64,000 bases of DNA from positions 248,001 to 312,000 of the forward strand of contig CAVXHG010000009.1 in assembly GCA_963761525.1 (NCBI GenBank). The letters run 5' to 3'. Source of the stretch: BOG-931 sp963761525 (GTDB taxonomy: Bacteria; Pseudomonadota; Alphaproteobacteria; Rhizobiales; Xanthobacteraceae). Positions 56,252-64,000 of this stretch are shown piece by piece (position 1 is the stretch's first letter; the number at the start of each line of letters is the position of its first letter). The notes under the pieces are model-generated. The model had not been told where the DNA came from. It saw only the letters and a list, made by a program, of their open reading frames with translations, and made no database searches. Position numbers and translations under genes: made by a program.

Positions 56252-57224
56252 GCCGGCGCCTCTGCGCTGAGATCTGCGACCATCGTTGCGGCGGCGCTGC
56301 TGACGGCGTCGCCGGTTTTCGCCGACGACTGGCCGAGCCATCCGGTCCGCATCGTCAATACTTTCGCGCCCGGCGGCGCCGCCGACATTCTGGCCCGCAT
56401 GGCAGCCGACCAACTCACCAAGGCATTCGGCCAGCAATTCTATGTCGAGACTCGCGACGGAGCGGGTGGCGTGATCGGCGTCGATTTCGTCGCTCATTCC
56501 GAGCCCGATGGATATAATTTCGTCATCACCACGTTGTCGCTGACCGCGATCAATCCTCTGATCAATTCGAAGATCGGTTACGATCCGTTCAAAGATCTGA
56601 CACACGTCGCATACCTTGCGGGTTCGCCGATTGTTTTCATCGTCAGCGCGAAAAGCGACGTGAAAACGCTGGCGGATTTTGTCGCCAAGGCGAAGGCGAG
56701 CGCGAAGCCGCTGACTTATGGCGTCTCGGGTTTTGCCAGCGCCGGCCAGATGGTGACGGAATTGTTCGCGCAGGAAGCCGGATTGAAATTCCAGGTCGTG
56801 CCGTACAAGGGCGCCGCGCAAAGTCAGCTCGATGTGGTGGCCGGTAATATCGATTTTGCGACGCCGACGGTGACGTCGGCCTCGCCGCAATTGCAGGGCG
56901 GTACGGTGTCGGGCGCTTGCGCAAACCGGCAGCGAGCGGCTGCCGGATTATCCCGATGTGCCGACGTTCAAGGAGCTCGGATACAAACTCGAAGCGACGA
57001 ATTGGTTCGGTCTCGCTGGTCCTGCGGGGCTGCCGAAAGAGATCGTGCAGAAGGTCAACAGCGTCATCCGTACCGGCATGACGTTGCCGGAGAACCAGAA
57101 CCGGATCCATCAGCAGGGCATGATCGTATCGCCGATGGACGCCGACACTTACCAGGCCTTTGTTGCGCACGAGGCGTTGCGCTGGAAGCCGGTGATCCTC
57201 AAAGCCGGGCTGAAGATGGAATAG
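56248..57224 (+). pseudogene. Bug/TctC-family receptor, two frameshifts
   Basis: This ~325-residue TTT receptor starts at ATG 56248 (MSRRLCA, overlapping the dehydrogenase stop), then after one surplus base near 56268 continues RSATIVAAALLTASPVFADDWPS as a signal peptide. The body has FAPGGAADILARM, ETRDGAGGVIGVD, SEPDGYNFVI and VPYKGAAQSQLDVVAGNIDF. A second surplus base near 56913 leads to RALAQTGSERLPDYPDVPTFKELG. The interval is 3n+2 bases. It is a receptor in the aromatic-acid cluster. Confidence 0.88.
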
Positions 57225-57227
57225 CGA

Positions 57228-57452
57228 CTATTTTTTTCTGATCCGGAACGTCAGCAGCCGCTTGTCCTTGACCGTGTCTTCGAGCTCGTCGCCGGTCTGA
57301 TTGAGCAGGTTCGGAATATCGATGCCGGCGAGAGGGTCGGTACATTCGACGATCAGAATCTCACCCGGCGCCATCGCGCCAAGCGCCTTCCTGGTGCGCA
57401 GCGCCGGCAGCGGGCATTTCAGACCACGTAAATTCAGGGTCTTTTCGGGCAT
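57228..57452 (-). CDS. TusA/SirA-family sulfur carrier protein
   Basis: This 74-residue protein begins MPEKTLNLRGLKCPLPALRTRKAL; the CPxP motif holds the sulfur-carrying Cys at about residue 13. It is a two-layer alpha/beta fold ending in FRIRKK. Start is ATG 57452; the open frame continues to 57614 without family sequence. Close to molybdenum-cofactor genes, it may deliver sulfur for cofactor maturation, though related TusA proteins serve tRNA thiolation. It is head-to-head with the MoeA-like gene, 46 bases apart. Confidence 0.9.
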   Translation of the reverse strand: MPEKTLNLRGLKCPLPALRTRKALGAMAPGEILIVECTDPLAGIDIPNLLNQTGDELEDTVKDKRLLTFRIRKK

Positions 57453-57498
57453 GGTTTGAGGGTCGTCGAAATCGCTAAAGGCACATATCATATTGGCG

Positions 57499-58617
57499 AT
57501 GATTGAGGATACCAGCGTCCAGCGCATTTCACGTCTGACGCCGCTTAAAGCGGTTCTTGCGCTCATCGATGCGCAGATTGAAGCCGTTAAACCGCAAAGA
57601 TGGGCGATAGCCACCGCGTGTGGATATGCACTGGCTGAGGATGTCGAATCATTGGAGTGCCCTGAACATCCGATCGCGTTGCGCGACGGTTTAGCCGTTG
57701 AAGCCGCCGCGATTGCCGATGCGAATTCCTATGCGCCTTTGCCTCTGCCGCAACCTATCCGCCGCATCGAGGTCGGCGAGCCGCTGCCGGAAGGCACCGA
57801 CGCCGTATTGCCGCTCGACGCCGTAGTGCTCCGAGGCGAACAAGCGGACGCCGTCGCGCCGGTCACGGTGGGTGAGGGCGTATTGCCGGCGGGTGGCGAC
57901 ACGGCGCTGCGCTCGCTCATGCGTTCAACTGGCGAAAGAATGAGGTCGATCGATGTCGCGGCCATGCTCGCAGCCGGAATTGAAAGTGTAAAAGTTCGGG
58001 AGCCGCAGATAGCCGTTGTCCTTGGCAGTGAGCCCGGTACACGCCCCCTCCATGCGGCGCTTGGCCTTCTTGTTCGCGCCGTCTTCGCGGCTGGTGCCAA
58101 AGTGTCCGACGACCCCGACATCACTCTTAATGCTGCGATCGCCGACAAGAACAACGATGCCATCATCGCGATCGGTGGCACCGGCAGCGGACGGCGCGAC
58201 ACCGCCGTGCGAACCCTGGCGCAGCTTGGACGCATCGAGATGCATGGCATCGCGATGTCGCCCGGCGAAACCGCCGCTTTCGGATTTGCCGGCAAGCGTC
58301 CGGTTTTGCTTGTTCCCGGCAGGCTCGATTCGGCTCTTGCTGCCTGGCTTTTGATTGGCCGTTACATGACGGCAAAGCTTTCGAGCAGTAGCATCGAAGA
58401 AAAGACGGTATTACTGCCGCTCAAGCGGAAGGTTACGTCGGCGATCGGTATGACCGAGCTCGTGCCGGTCAGTTGCAAGGATGGTCTGGCGGAGCCCCTC
58501 GCGTCCGGCTATTTGTCATTCGAATCGCTGTCGCGAAGCGACGGCTGGATTGTTGTTCCGGCCGACAGTGAAGGATTTGCCGCGGAGACGCCGGTCGCGA
58601 TTCATCCATGGCCATAA
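57499..58617 (+). CDS. MoeA-like molybdopterin-binding protein
   Basis: This ~372-residue protein is distantly MoeA-like, with a LTPLKAVLALIDAQIEAV start, EVGEPLPEGTDAVLPLDAVV in the beta-barrel region and AIIAIGGTGSGRRDTAVRTLA in place of the usual SGGxSxGxxD motif. Several catalytic MoeA residues are not conserved, so it may bind rather than insert molybdate. I chose ATG 57499 over TTG 57493. It overlaps the next gene by ten bases, so the two are coupled. Confidence 0.8.
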   Translation: MIEDTSVQRISRLTPLKAVLALIDAQIEAVKPQRWAIATACGYALAEDVESLECPEHPIALRDGLAVEAAAIADANSYAPLPLPQPIRRIEVGEPLPEGTDAVLPLDAVVLRGEQADAVAPVTVGEGVLPAGGDTALRSLMRSTGERMRSIDVAAMLAAGIESVKVREPQIAVVLGSEPGTRPLHAALGLLVRAVFAAGAKVSDDPDITLNAAIADKNNDAIIAIGGTGSGRRDTAVRTLAQLGRIEMHGIAMSPGETAAFGFAGKRPVLLVPGRLDSALAAWLLIGRYMTAKLSSSSIEEKTVLLPLKRKVTSAIGMTELVPVSCKDGLAEPLASGYLSFESLSRSDGWIVVPADSEGFAAETPVAIHPWP

Positions 58618-60593
58618 ATCCACGACCGGACAAATCTTCGGAAATCCTCGATGCCGTGCGCCGCGCCGCGCGGCAGGAACAATTTCTCGAAGTCGTATCC
58701 GCCGACGAGGCGCGGCGGCGTTTCGACGCCCGTATTGACCGCTCGCCGCTGCCCGCTGAGACCGGGCCGCTTGCCGCGGCACTGTCGCGCGTGCTTGTCA
58801 ACGACATTGTCGCACCAGTCGATGCGCCGCCGTTCGACCGTTCCAACGTCGATGGCTTTGCGGTGCGTGCCGCCGACACCGCCGGTGCCAGCGACCGCGC
58901 CCCGAAGCGGTTCATGCTCAATGCAGAAGTGATTGCCTGCGGCGTACAGCCCGCGGTCGAAGTGAAATCTGGCACGGCAACCGTTATCGCGACTGGCGGC
59001 GTCATTCCGCGTGGCGCCGACGCTGTTGTGATGATCGAACACACCGAACTGATCGAGGCCGGTGCGCCGGCGATCGAGCTGCGCCGTGCAGCCGCGAGCG
59101 GTCAGTTCGTGTCTTATGCCGGTTCCGATATCGCCCGCGGCGAAACCTTATTGCGCAAAGGTACACGGCTTGGCTCGCGTGAGATCGGTATGCTGGCGGC
59201 ATGCGGTCTTGCATCGATTGATGTTGTCCGCCATCCGCGCGTGGCTGTGCTGTCAACCGGGAACGAGTTGGTCGAGCTCGGTAAGCCACTGCCGCCGGCC
59301 GGTGTTTACGACAGCAACGGTGCGATCCTCGCGGCGGCAATCACGGAGGCGGGCGGCGAGCCGGTGCCATTCGGCGCGTTCCCGGATGATGAGCTTGCGC
59401 TCGAGCTTGCGATGCGGGCGGCGCTGGAGTCGTGCGACATAGTCGTGCTTTCCGGCGGCACGTCGAAAGGCGCCGGCGACTTGTCGCATCGAATTGTCTC
59501 GCGGCTCGGTGCGCCGGGAATTCTGGTCCACGGCGTAGCGCTTAAACCCGGTAAGCCGCTGTGCCTCGCTGTCATTGGCGACAAACCGCTCATCGTGCTG
59601 CCGGGTTTCCCGACCTCGGCGATCTTTACCTTCCACGCTTTTGTCGCTCCGGTAATCCGGGCGCGTGCAGGACTCGCGCCGGAAGCGGCCAGGACGACTT
59701 CGGCGCGAGTACCGGTGCGGATCGCGTCCGAACTCGGCCGCGAGGAATTTGTGCTGGTGTCGCTCGTCTCCGGCGAAGACGGTCCGATCGCATTTCCAAC
59801 CGGAAAAGGCTCGGGTGCGGTCACTGCGTTCTCGCAAGCCGACGGCTTTCTGAGCATCGATCCACTGGCAAGCGCGCTCGATGCCGACACCAGGGCCGAT
59901 GTCACGCTGATTGGCGAAGAGGCGCGCGCGCCCGATCTCGTCATTATGGGTAGCCACGATATCGCGCTCGACGTGGTGGTCAGCGCGCTTGCCGAGCGCG
60001 GCTTCCGCGCCCGCACCATCGCGGTTGGCAGCCTTGGCGGTGTTGCGGCAGCAGGCCGCGGTGAATGTGATGTTGCGCCGGTTCATCTCGTCGACCCGGC
60101 AACCGGCATTTATAACAAGCATCTGCTGGTGCCCGGTCTTGCGCTGGTCCCCGGCTGGAAGCGGATGCAGGGATTTGTGTTTCGTCCCGGCGACAAGCGG
60201 TTTGAGGATGGCTCGGCGGCGGATGCCATCAAGGCGGCGCTAGCCGATCCGGCAGTGCTGATGGTGAACCGCAACGCCGGTTCCGGTACGCGGGTGCTGG
60301 TCGATAGTTTGCTCGCTGGCGCGCGGCCCGCTGGATACGCCAATCAGCCGCGGTCGCATAATGCCGTTGCTGCGGCTGTCGCACAGAACCGGGCCGATTG
60401 GGGCGTCTGCATCGAGCCGGTAGCGAAAATGTATGGGCTTTCTTTTCTGCCGATCGCACCCGAGGAATATGACTTTCTGCTGCGCGAAGCCCGGCGTGAC
60501 CGGCCCGCCGTGCAGGCTTTTCTCGCCGTCCTGCGCGACGAACCCACCCGCGCGCGTATCCGGGCGCTTGGCATGGAGCCGGCCGGCGAATAG
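58608..60593 (+). CDS. MoeA-type molybdotransferase fused to periplasmic-binding-protein-like domain
   Basis: This 661-residue protein has an N-terminal MoeA part (about 1-420; DAPPFDRSNVDGFAVRA, GAVDAVVMIEH-like loop, AVLSTGNELVELG, SGGTSKGAGDLSHR). A C-terminal PBP-like domain follows (about 440-655; VIMGSHDIALDVVVSALAERG, MVNRNAGSGTRVLVD), the LysR-substrate-like fold found in molybdate-sensing or -trafficking proteins. It inserts molybdenum into molybdopterin. It follows the MoeA-like gene by overlap and precedes mobB. Confidence 0.9.
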   Translation: MAINPRPDKSSEILDAVRRAARQEQFLEVVSADEARRRFDARIDRSPLPAETGPLAAALSRVLVNDIVAPVDAPPFDRSNVDGFAVRAADTAGASDRAPKRFMLNAEVIACGVQPAVEVKSGTATVIATGGVIPRGADAVVMIEHTELIEAGAPAIELRRAAASGQFVSYAGSDIARGETLLRKGTRLGSREIGMLAACGLASIDVVRHPRVAVLSTGNELVELGKPLPPAGVYDSNGAILAAAITEAGGEPVPFGAFPDDELALELAMRAALESCDIVVLSGGTSKGAGDLSHRIVSRLGAPGILVHGVALKPGKPLCLAVIGDKPLIVLPGFPTSAIFTFHAFVAPVIRARAGLAPEAARTTSARVPVRIASELGREEFVLVSLVSGEDGPIAFPTGKGSGAVTAFSQADGFLSIDPLASALDADTRADVTLIGEEARAPDLVIMGSHDIALDVVVSALAERGFRARTIAVGSLGGVAAAGRGECDVAPVHLVDPATGIYNKHLLVPGLALVPGWKRMQGFVFRPGDKRFEDGSAADAIKAALADPAVLMVNRNAGSGTRVLVDSLLAGARPAGYANQPRSHNAVAAAVAQNRADWGVCIEPVAKMYGLSFLPIAPEEYDFLLREARRDRPAVQAFLAVLRDEPTRARIRALGMEPAGE

Positions 60594-60608
60594 TCGATAT
60601 AATAAGGC

Positions 60609-61136
60609 ATGCGCATTATCGGCCTCGCAGGCTGGAGCGGCTCAGGCAAGACGACGCTGGTCACGAGAGTGATCCCGGTGCTGGTGAAGCGCGGCCTGAA
60701 GGTCGCGACCGTCAAGCATGCGCATCACGAATTCGATACCGACCAGCCGGGTAAGGATTCGTGGCTGCACCGTCAGGCCGGTGCGCGCGAGGTCGCAATC
60801 GTCTCAAGCCGCCGTTGGGCGATTGTGCACGAGCTGACAGGCGAGCCCGAGCCTCCGCTGGTTGAGGTGCTGGCCAAACTAAGTCCGGTCGATCTGGTGA
60901 TCGTCGAAGGCTTCAAGCGTCATGCCCATCCGAAGCTTGAGGTCTATCGCGCTACGGTCGGCAAACCGTTGCTGCATCCCGACGACGACTGCATCGTCGC
61001 CGTCGCCACCGACGCGCCGCTGCAAGAGGCGCAAGTGCCGGTGCTGATGCTCGATGATTTCGACGGCGTCGCTAATGTATTCGAGGCCGAAGCGCTGCCG
61101 CTCGATCAGATCGGTGCTCCGCGTGGTGACGCATGA
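60609..61136 (+). CDS. mobB: Molybdopterin-guanine dinucleotide biosynthesis protein MobB
   Basis: This 175-residue GTPase-fold protein has the Walker A GWSGSGKTTLVTRVI near the N-terminus, KHAHHEFDTDQPGKDSWLHRQAGA and VIVEGFKRHAHPKLEVYR, all family signatures. MobB assists MobA in attaching GMP to molybdopterin. The gene is 15 bases after the MoeA fusion gene and its stop overlaps a short ORF (ATGA at 61133-61136). Confidence 0.93.
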   Translation: MRIIGLAGWSGSGKTTLVTRVIPVLVKRGLKVATVKHAHHEFDTDQPGKDSWLHRQAGAREVAIVSSRRWAIVHELTGEPEPPLVEVLAKLSPVDLVIVEGFKRHAHPKLEVYRATVGKPLLHPDDDCIVAVATDAPLQEAQVPVLMLDDFDGVANVFEAEALPLDQIGAPRGDA

Positions 61137-61309
61137 TGGCGCAGCCCAGCGACGATTGTCTTGCGCGGCCGGTGGGCGCCGCTGCCGTTTTCATGCGGGA
61201 AGATCGCCGCATCGAGTTCCGGCTCGATGATCGGCTTTTTGTTCTACTCATCGCCGGTAGGATAAGGCATGATAGGGAAGGTCGAGGATCGAAATCCGAC
61301 ACGCGATAG
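61133..61309 (+). pseudogene. Possible moeA remnant, 58-codon ORF
   Basis: The frame opens MMAQPSDDCLARP, close to how true MoeA proteins of this order begin (MAQxSDDCFA), then loses resemblance and stops at 61309. It overlaps the mobB stop as a genuine next gene would. I read it as the stub of a deleted moeA, but the match is only about ten residues and could be chance. Confidence 0.35.
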
Positions 61310-61336
61310 ATCGGATATTTGACGGGGGAAACTGGA

Positions 61337-62641
61337 ATGACTGACGTAGCCACTACGCCGACAACCAACCAAATTTATAAAGTTGCGCTGGCGAGCATCG
61401 TCGGCTCGGTGATCGAGCAGTACGATTTTCTGGTCACTGGCGTGATGGCTGCGACGGTTTGGCCGGACATCTTCTTCAAGGAACCGGGCCTCAAGAGCGC
61501 CGCCGCAGCGATCAGCGTCTACGGCCTCGGCATCATTATTCGTCCGGTCGGCGCGTTCATTTTCGGCTATCTCGCCGATCGTCACGGCCGCAAGGATGCG
61601 ATGGTCTGGGCGCTGGTGCTGATGGGTATCAGTACGCTGGCCATCGGACTGACCCCTACTTACGACACGGTCGGTGCGGTCGCCCCGGTATTGCTGGTTA
61701 TCTTCCGCCTCGTTCAAGGAATCAGCTTCGGCGCGGAGTTTGGCACTGCATCGACCTGGGTTGTTGAACAGGCGGCGCGCTCGAAGTACCGGGCATTCTG
61801 GGGCGCGTGGGTAGGTTTTGCGATCCCGATCGGGCTTTTGCTTGGCTTCGGCTCGGTGATCCTCGTCAGATCGCTGATGACCCCGGCGGACTTTAACGCT
61901 TGGGGCTGGCGTATTTTCTTTATCGTCGGCTTCCTTGTGGCAATCGTCGGTTTGATTATCCGCACGCGCACGATGGACAGCTACCTTTTCGAACAGCACA
62001 AGTCGCAGATCGCGATCCTGCAAAATCCCGCGAGGCAGGTCTGGGTCGATATGCCGTGGACGATCCTGCGTACCTCGCTAGTCAACGCCATGTTTGGCGG
62101 TGCGTTCTTCCTCTACTTCGTGTTCGGCACCAACTACATGAAAGGGGTGGGGTTCACAGGTTCGACGCCCGAGGTCATCGGCCTGATCGCCGCAGCCTTC
62201 ATGTTGGTGTTCATGATTATCGGTGCGTTTCTTGCCGACGTCATTAACCGGCGGACGATTCTGTTGATCGCCGCCAGCGTGTTTCTGGTCTTCGCGATTC
62301 CGAATTTCTATCTGATCAGCACCGGCAATGTCGTCCTCGCCACGATCGGCGACATTATCGGGTTTGGTTTCGTGTTCGGCTTCGGCTATGGCGCGATACC
62401 GAGTTTCTACACGGAGAATTTTCCGACTAAGTATCGTGCGTCGGGCGCCAGCGCGGGTTACCAGATTGCACAGGTCTATGGCGGTGGATTGATTCCGATT
62501 GTCGCCGGCTTGATCCAGAGCAAATATGGCGTGCACGACGCCTACCCTTATATCGGCGGTCTGGTGATGATCTACGCGGTGCTAGCCATCATCGCGATTC
62601 TGCGCACGCCGGAGACCAAGGGCAAAAGTCTCGAAGATTGA
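61337..62641 (+). CDS. MFS transporter, metabolite:H+ symporter (MHS) family
   Basis: This ~434-residue 12-helix transporter has the MHS pattern SVIEQYDFLVTGVMAATVWPD, loop 2-3 GYLADRHGRKDAMV and GISFGAEFGTASTWVVEQAA. I chose ATG 61337, with GGGGGA upstream; TTG 61319 is possible. It takes up organic acids by proton symport. It follows the molybdenum-cofactor genes in the same direction and is convergent with mobA, so no functional tie is evident. Confidence 0.9.
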   Translation: MTDVATTPTTNQIYKVALASIVGSVIEQYDFLVTGVMAATVWPDIFFKEPGLKSAAAAISVYGLGIIIRPVGAFIFGYLADRHGRKDAMVWALVLMGISTLAIGLTPTYDTVGAVAPVLLVIFRLVQGISFGAEFGTASTWVVEQAARSKYRAFWGAWVGFAIPIGLLLGFGSVILVRSLMTPADFNAWGWRIFFIVGFLVAIVGLIIRTRTMDSYLFEQHKSQIAILQNPARQVWVDMPWTILRTSLVNAMFGGAFFLYFVFGTNYMKGVGFTGSTPEVIGLIAAAFMLVFMIIGAFLADVINRRTILLIAASVFLVFAIPNFYLISTGNVVLATIGDIIGFGFVFGFGYGAIPSFYTENFPTKYRASGASAGYQIAQVYGGGLIPIVAGLIQSKYGVHDAYPYIGGLVMIYAVLAIIAILRTPETKGKSLED

Positions 62642-62664
62642 GGCGACGGCTCGGAGCGATCTGT

Positions 62665-63291
62665 TCAAGTCGTCTGGATCTGGGCTGCAAGCGCTTCCGC
62701 GCGCGCGGCGTCTTCCGGTGTGTTGACGTTGAAGAACGGATCGATCGGCTTGTCGGGCCAATCGGCGATCGCAATGCCGTATCGGGCGGTCCATAGCTCG
62801 ATCTTGTGCAGATTTTCTTCGATCAGCGCGTGACGCAAATCCTCGCGTAGCGCGACCGGCCAAATTCCAACCGTCGGATGCCGCCATTCGCCTGAGCGCG
62901 CGCAGGCAAGGCCAGTGTCCGCCGCGTTACGGGTTTGGTGTAGTCGTGCCGCCAGATCGTTTGGCAGGAACGGGCAGTCGGCTGGCACGCTTAGGAGCCA
63001 CTCTTTGGCAGGTGCGTTCGCCGCCGCCCAGTCAAGCCCGGCAAGAATGCCGGCGAGCGGCCCGGCGAAATCCGGCACGCTGTCGGCGACGACCGGCAAT
63101 CCGGTATCGGCGAAGCGCGCAGGATCGCCGTTCGCATTGATGATCATGCCACTGCACTGCGGTTCAAGACAGCCAAGCACACGCTGCAGGATGGTCAGGC
63201 CGCCGATTTTGATGCGCGCCTTGTCGCCGCCGCCCATGCGGCGCGCGAGCCCGCCGGCGAGCACAAGGCCGAGAGTAGGGGGAATCGTCAC
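62665..63291 (-). CDS. mobA: Molybdenum cofactor guanylyltransferase MobA
   Basis: This 208-residue nucleotidyltransferase shows GLVLAGGLARRMGGGDKARIKIGG at the N-terminus and VPADCPFLPNDLAARL with the metal-binding Asp. MobA transfers GMP from GTP to Mo-molybdopterin. The start is GTG 63291, which overlaps the stop of a 38-codon ORF (GTGA), implying coupling. It is convergent with the MHS transporter, 24 bases apart. Confidence 0.93.
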   Translation of the reverse strand: MTIPPTLGLVLAGGLARRMGGGDKARIKIGGLTILQRVLGCLEPQCSGMIINANGDPARFADTGLPVVADSVPDFAGPLAGILAGLDWAAANAPAKEWLLSVPADCPFLPNDLAARLHQTRNAADTGLACARSGEWRHPTVGIWPVALREDLRHALIEENLHKIELWTARYGIAIADWPDKPIDPFFNVNTPEDAARAEALAAQIQTT

Positions 63292-63404
63292 GCGCTATTC
63301 TTCGTTCGTTGCGGCTTTGCGCCGATGCCCGACAAATCCTGGTCATCGACGGCGGTCGCCACGTCGAGCGGATTGGGCCGGAGCAGGTAATCAAGCAAGT
63401 CCAT
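63288..63404 (-). CDS. Small ORF coupled to mobA, 38 aa
   Basis: This frame begins MDLLDYLLRPNPLDVATAVDD at ATG 63404 and ends at 63288, overlapping the mobA GTG by the sequence GTGA. The overlap and the acidic, compact sequence suggest a real small protein translated ahead of mobA. I do not recognise a family. It may be a leader for coupling or a truncated gene. Confidence 0.4.
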   Translation of the reverse strand: MDLLDYLLRPNPLDVATAVDDQDLSGIGAKPQRTKNSA

Positions 63405-63447
63405 GGCCTAATTTAGGGTAGGGCGCCCGGCGCGGGAAGCGAACATA

Positions 63448-63479
63448 AAAGGAGGCCCGGCTTGCACCGGGCCTCCTTT
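63448..63479. terminator. Rho-independent terminator, probably bidirectional
   Basis: AAAGGAGGCCCGG, a six-base loop, then CCGGGCCTCCTTT form a perfect 13-base stem with T-rich ends on both strands. It separates the mobA side from the small membrane-protein gene at 63511-63624, which is read toward it. Confidence 0.8.
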
Positions 63480-63510
63480 GCTTTCGACCACTAATGCTGC
63501 CTGGCTAAAA

Positions 63511-63624
63511 TCAACCGTGAAGGCCGCCAAACACCCAGATCAGAACAATGATTGGCAGTGGAATTCCGAGGAGCCACAACAATAATCCGCGTCCCGCGAC
63601 ATCCTCTTTCGTCGTCTCATCAAC
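63511..63624 (-). CDS. Small membrane protein, start uncertain
   Basis: The frame ending at 63511 encodes VDETTKEDVAGRG followed by one hydrophobic helix LLLWLLGIPLPIIVLIW and a short tail. This looks like a small membrane protein. The frame has no ATG/GTG/TTG close upstream; an ATG one base out of frame near 63625 suggests another single-base indel. It is followed by the terminator at 63448-63479. Confidence 0.45.
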   Translation of the reverse strand, partial: VDETTKEDVAGRGLLLWLLGIPLPIIVLIWVFGGLHG

Positions 63625-63751
63625 GGCTTGACAACGGTAGGGCGTGAAAAAGGTTCCAAATCGGGGGGCAGTGGACCGTGGGCGAACTTGGGTTGTCAGA
63701 CCGCAGACCGCCGCTATATTGCGCGGTCCGCCGGCACGGTTCGCAGGCGTC

Positions 63752-63841
63752 GGAGAGGTGGCCGAGTGGCTGAAGGCGCTCGCTTGGAAAGCGTGTATAC
63801 GGGAAACCGTATCGTGGGTTCGAATCCCACTCTCTCCGCCA
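63752..63841 (+). tRNA. tRNA-Ser (GGA)
   Basis: The 90-base gene begins GGAGAGGTGGCCGAGTGG, has anticodon GGA at 63786-63788 in CTTGGAAAG, a long variable arm (TATACGGGAAACCGTA) typical of class II tRNAs, the T-loop GGTTCGAATCC and an encoded CCA end. The acceptor stem pairs GGAGAGG with TCTCTCC. The 159 bases after it to the window end show no clear gene. Confidence 0.97.
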
Positions 63842-64000
63842 GCATTCTTACAAAAGGGCCGGATGGCCAACCGTTGAGGATTTTGCTGACGGGCGGCGCG
63901 AAGAAGCGTTAAAGCGCGATTTCGACGAATCCGTGCATATGGGCGAGACTACCCGCAAGGCAACATGGGCGGCGCTGAACTGAGACGGAGCAGGCCCGCA

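Noticed and set aside
55091..56890. A 599-codon open frame on the minus strand opposite the alcohol dehydrogenase and Bug genes
   Set aside because: Composition is typical of antisense noise (RRRR, DDRDD runs); the plus strand encodes clear zinc-dehydrogenase and Bug family motifs.
1..64000. CRISPR arrays, toxin-antitoxin pairs, insertion sequences, phage genes, rRNA
   Set aside because: No repeat-spacer pattern, transposase, integrase, phage or rRNA sequence was recognised on reading both strands.

Overview
The window reads as a high-GC chromosomal segment of an alphaproteobacterium of the order Hyphomicrobiales (Rhizobiales), in the Bradyrhizobium/Xanthobacteraceae neighbourhood. Grounds are the protein style, a minCDE operon, a HrpB helicase, several Bug/TctC-type periplasmic receptors without their membrane partners, and many aromatic-catabolism and transport genes. 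Genus assignment is inference only. No phage, transposase, integrase, CRISPR array or rRNA was seen. One tRNA-Ser(GGA) lies at the right end.

Layout: 1-4.4 kb holds the 5' part of a MASE1-PAS histidine kinase (cut by the window edge), then minC-minD-minE and a coupled ParA-like ATPase. 4.4-15.3 kb is an accessory stretch: three Bug receptors, a phosphomannomutase, an aspartic protease, two metallo-beta-lactamase-fold proteins, a membrane cNMP-binding protein, a flavin monooxygenase, an RraA-type aldolase and a GST. 15.4-20.9 kb holds hrpB and polA. 21.0-25.3 kb is an amino-sugar recycling cassette (murQ, nagK-like, nagB-II-like, nagA) lying exactly between two copies of the polA 3' end. 25.5-30.4 kb is a BMP-type nucleoside-like ABC importer operon. 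30.7-46.0 kb mixes small enzymes and transporters (cupin, TauD dioxygenase, MHS transporter, hydrolases, TRAP receptor, RidA, ArsR/SRPBCC, Bug, NhaD, LysR, SulP-STAS-cNMP). 46.0-57.2 kb is an aromatic-degradation block: ABC importer and FAD oxidoreductase facing a Rieske ferredoxin, dihydrodiol dehydrogenase and ring-hydroxylating dioxygenase alpha/beta, then Rsm22, a flavin hydroxylase, an alcohol dehydrogenase and a Bug receptor. 57.2-63.4 kb is a molybdenum-cofactor block (TusA, MoeA-like, MoeA-PBP fusion, MobB, MobA) with an MHS transporter.

A striking property is that many otherwise recognisable genes are broken by single-base frameshifts, most of them +1. The gene lengths confirm it: many intervals are 3n+1 bases long. 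The density is highest at 46-57 kb. This may be assembly or read error, or genuine decay, and the sequence alone cannot settle it. Genes affected this way are listed as pseudogene, except polA, where only the extreme 5' end is affected.

The most interesting biology seen is the polA 3'-end duplication bracketing the MurNAc/GlcNAc cassette, a PolA whose proofreading site has lost all its catalytic carboxylates, a Rieske dioxygenase cluster with an uncharacterised 117-aa partner, and several palindromes in divergent promoter regions that look like operators.
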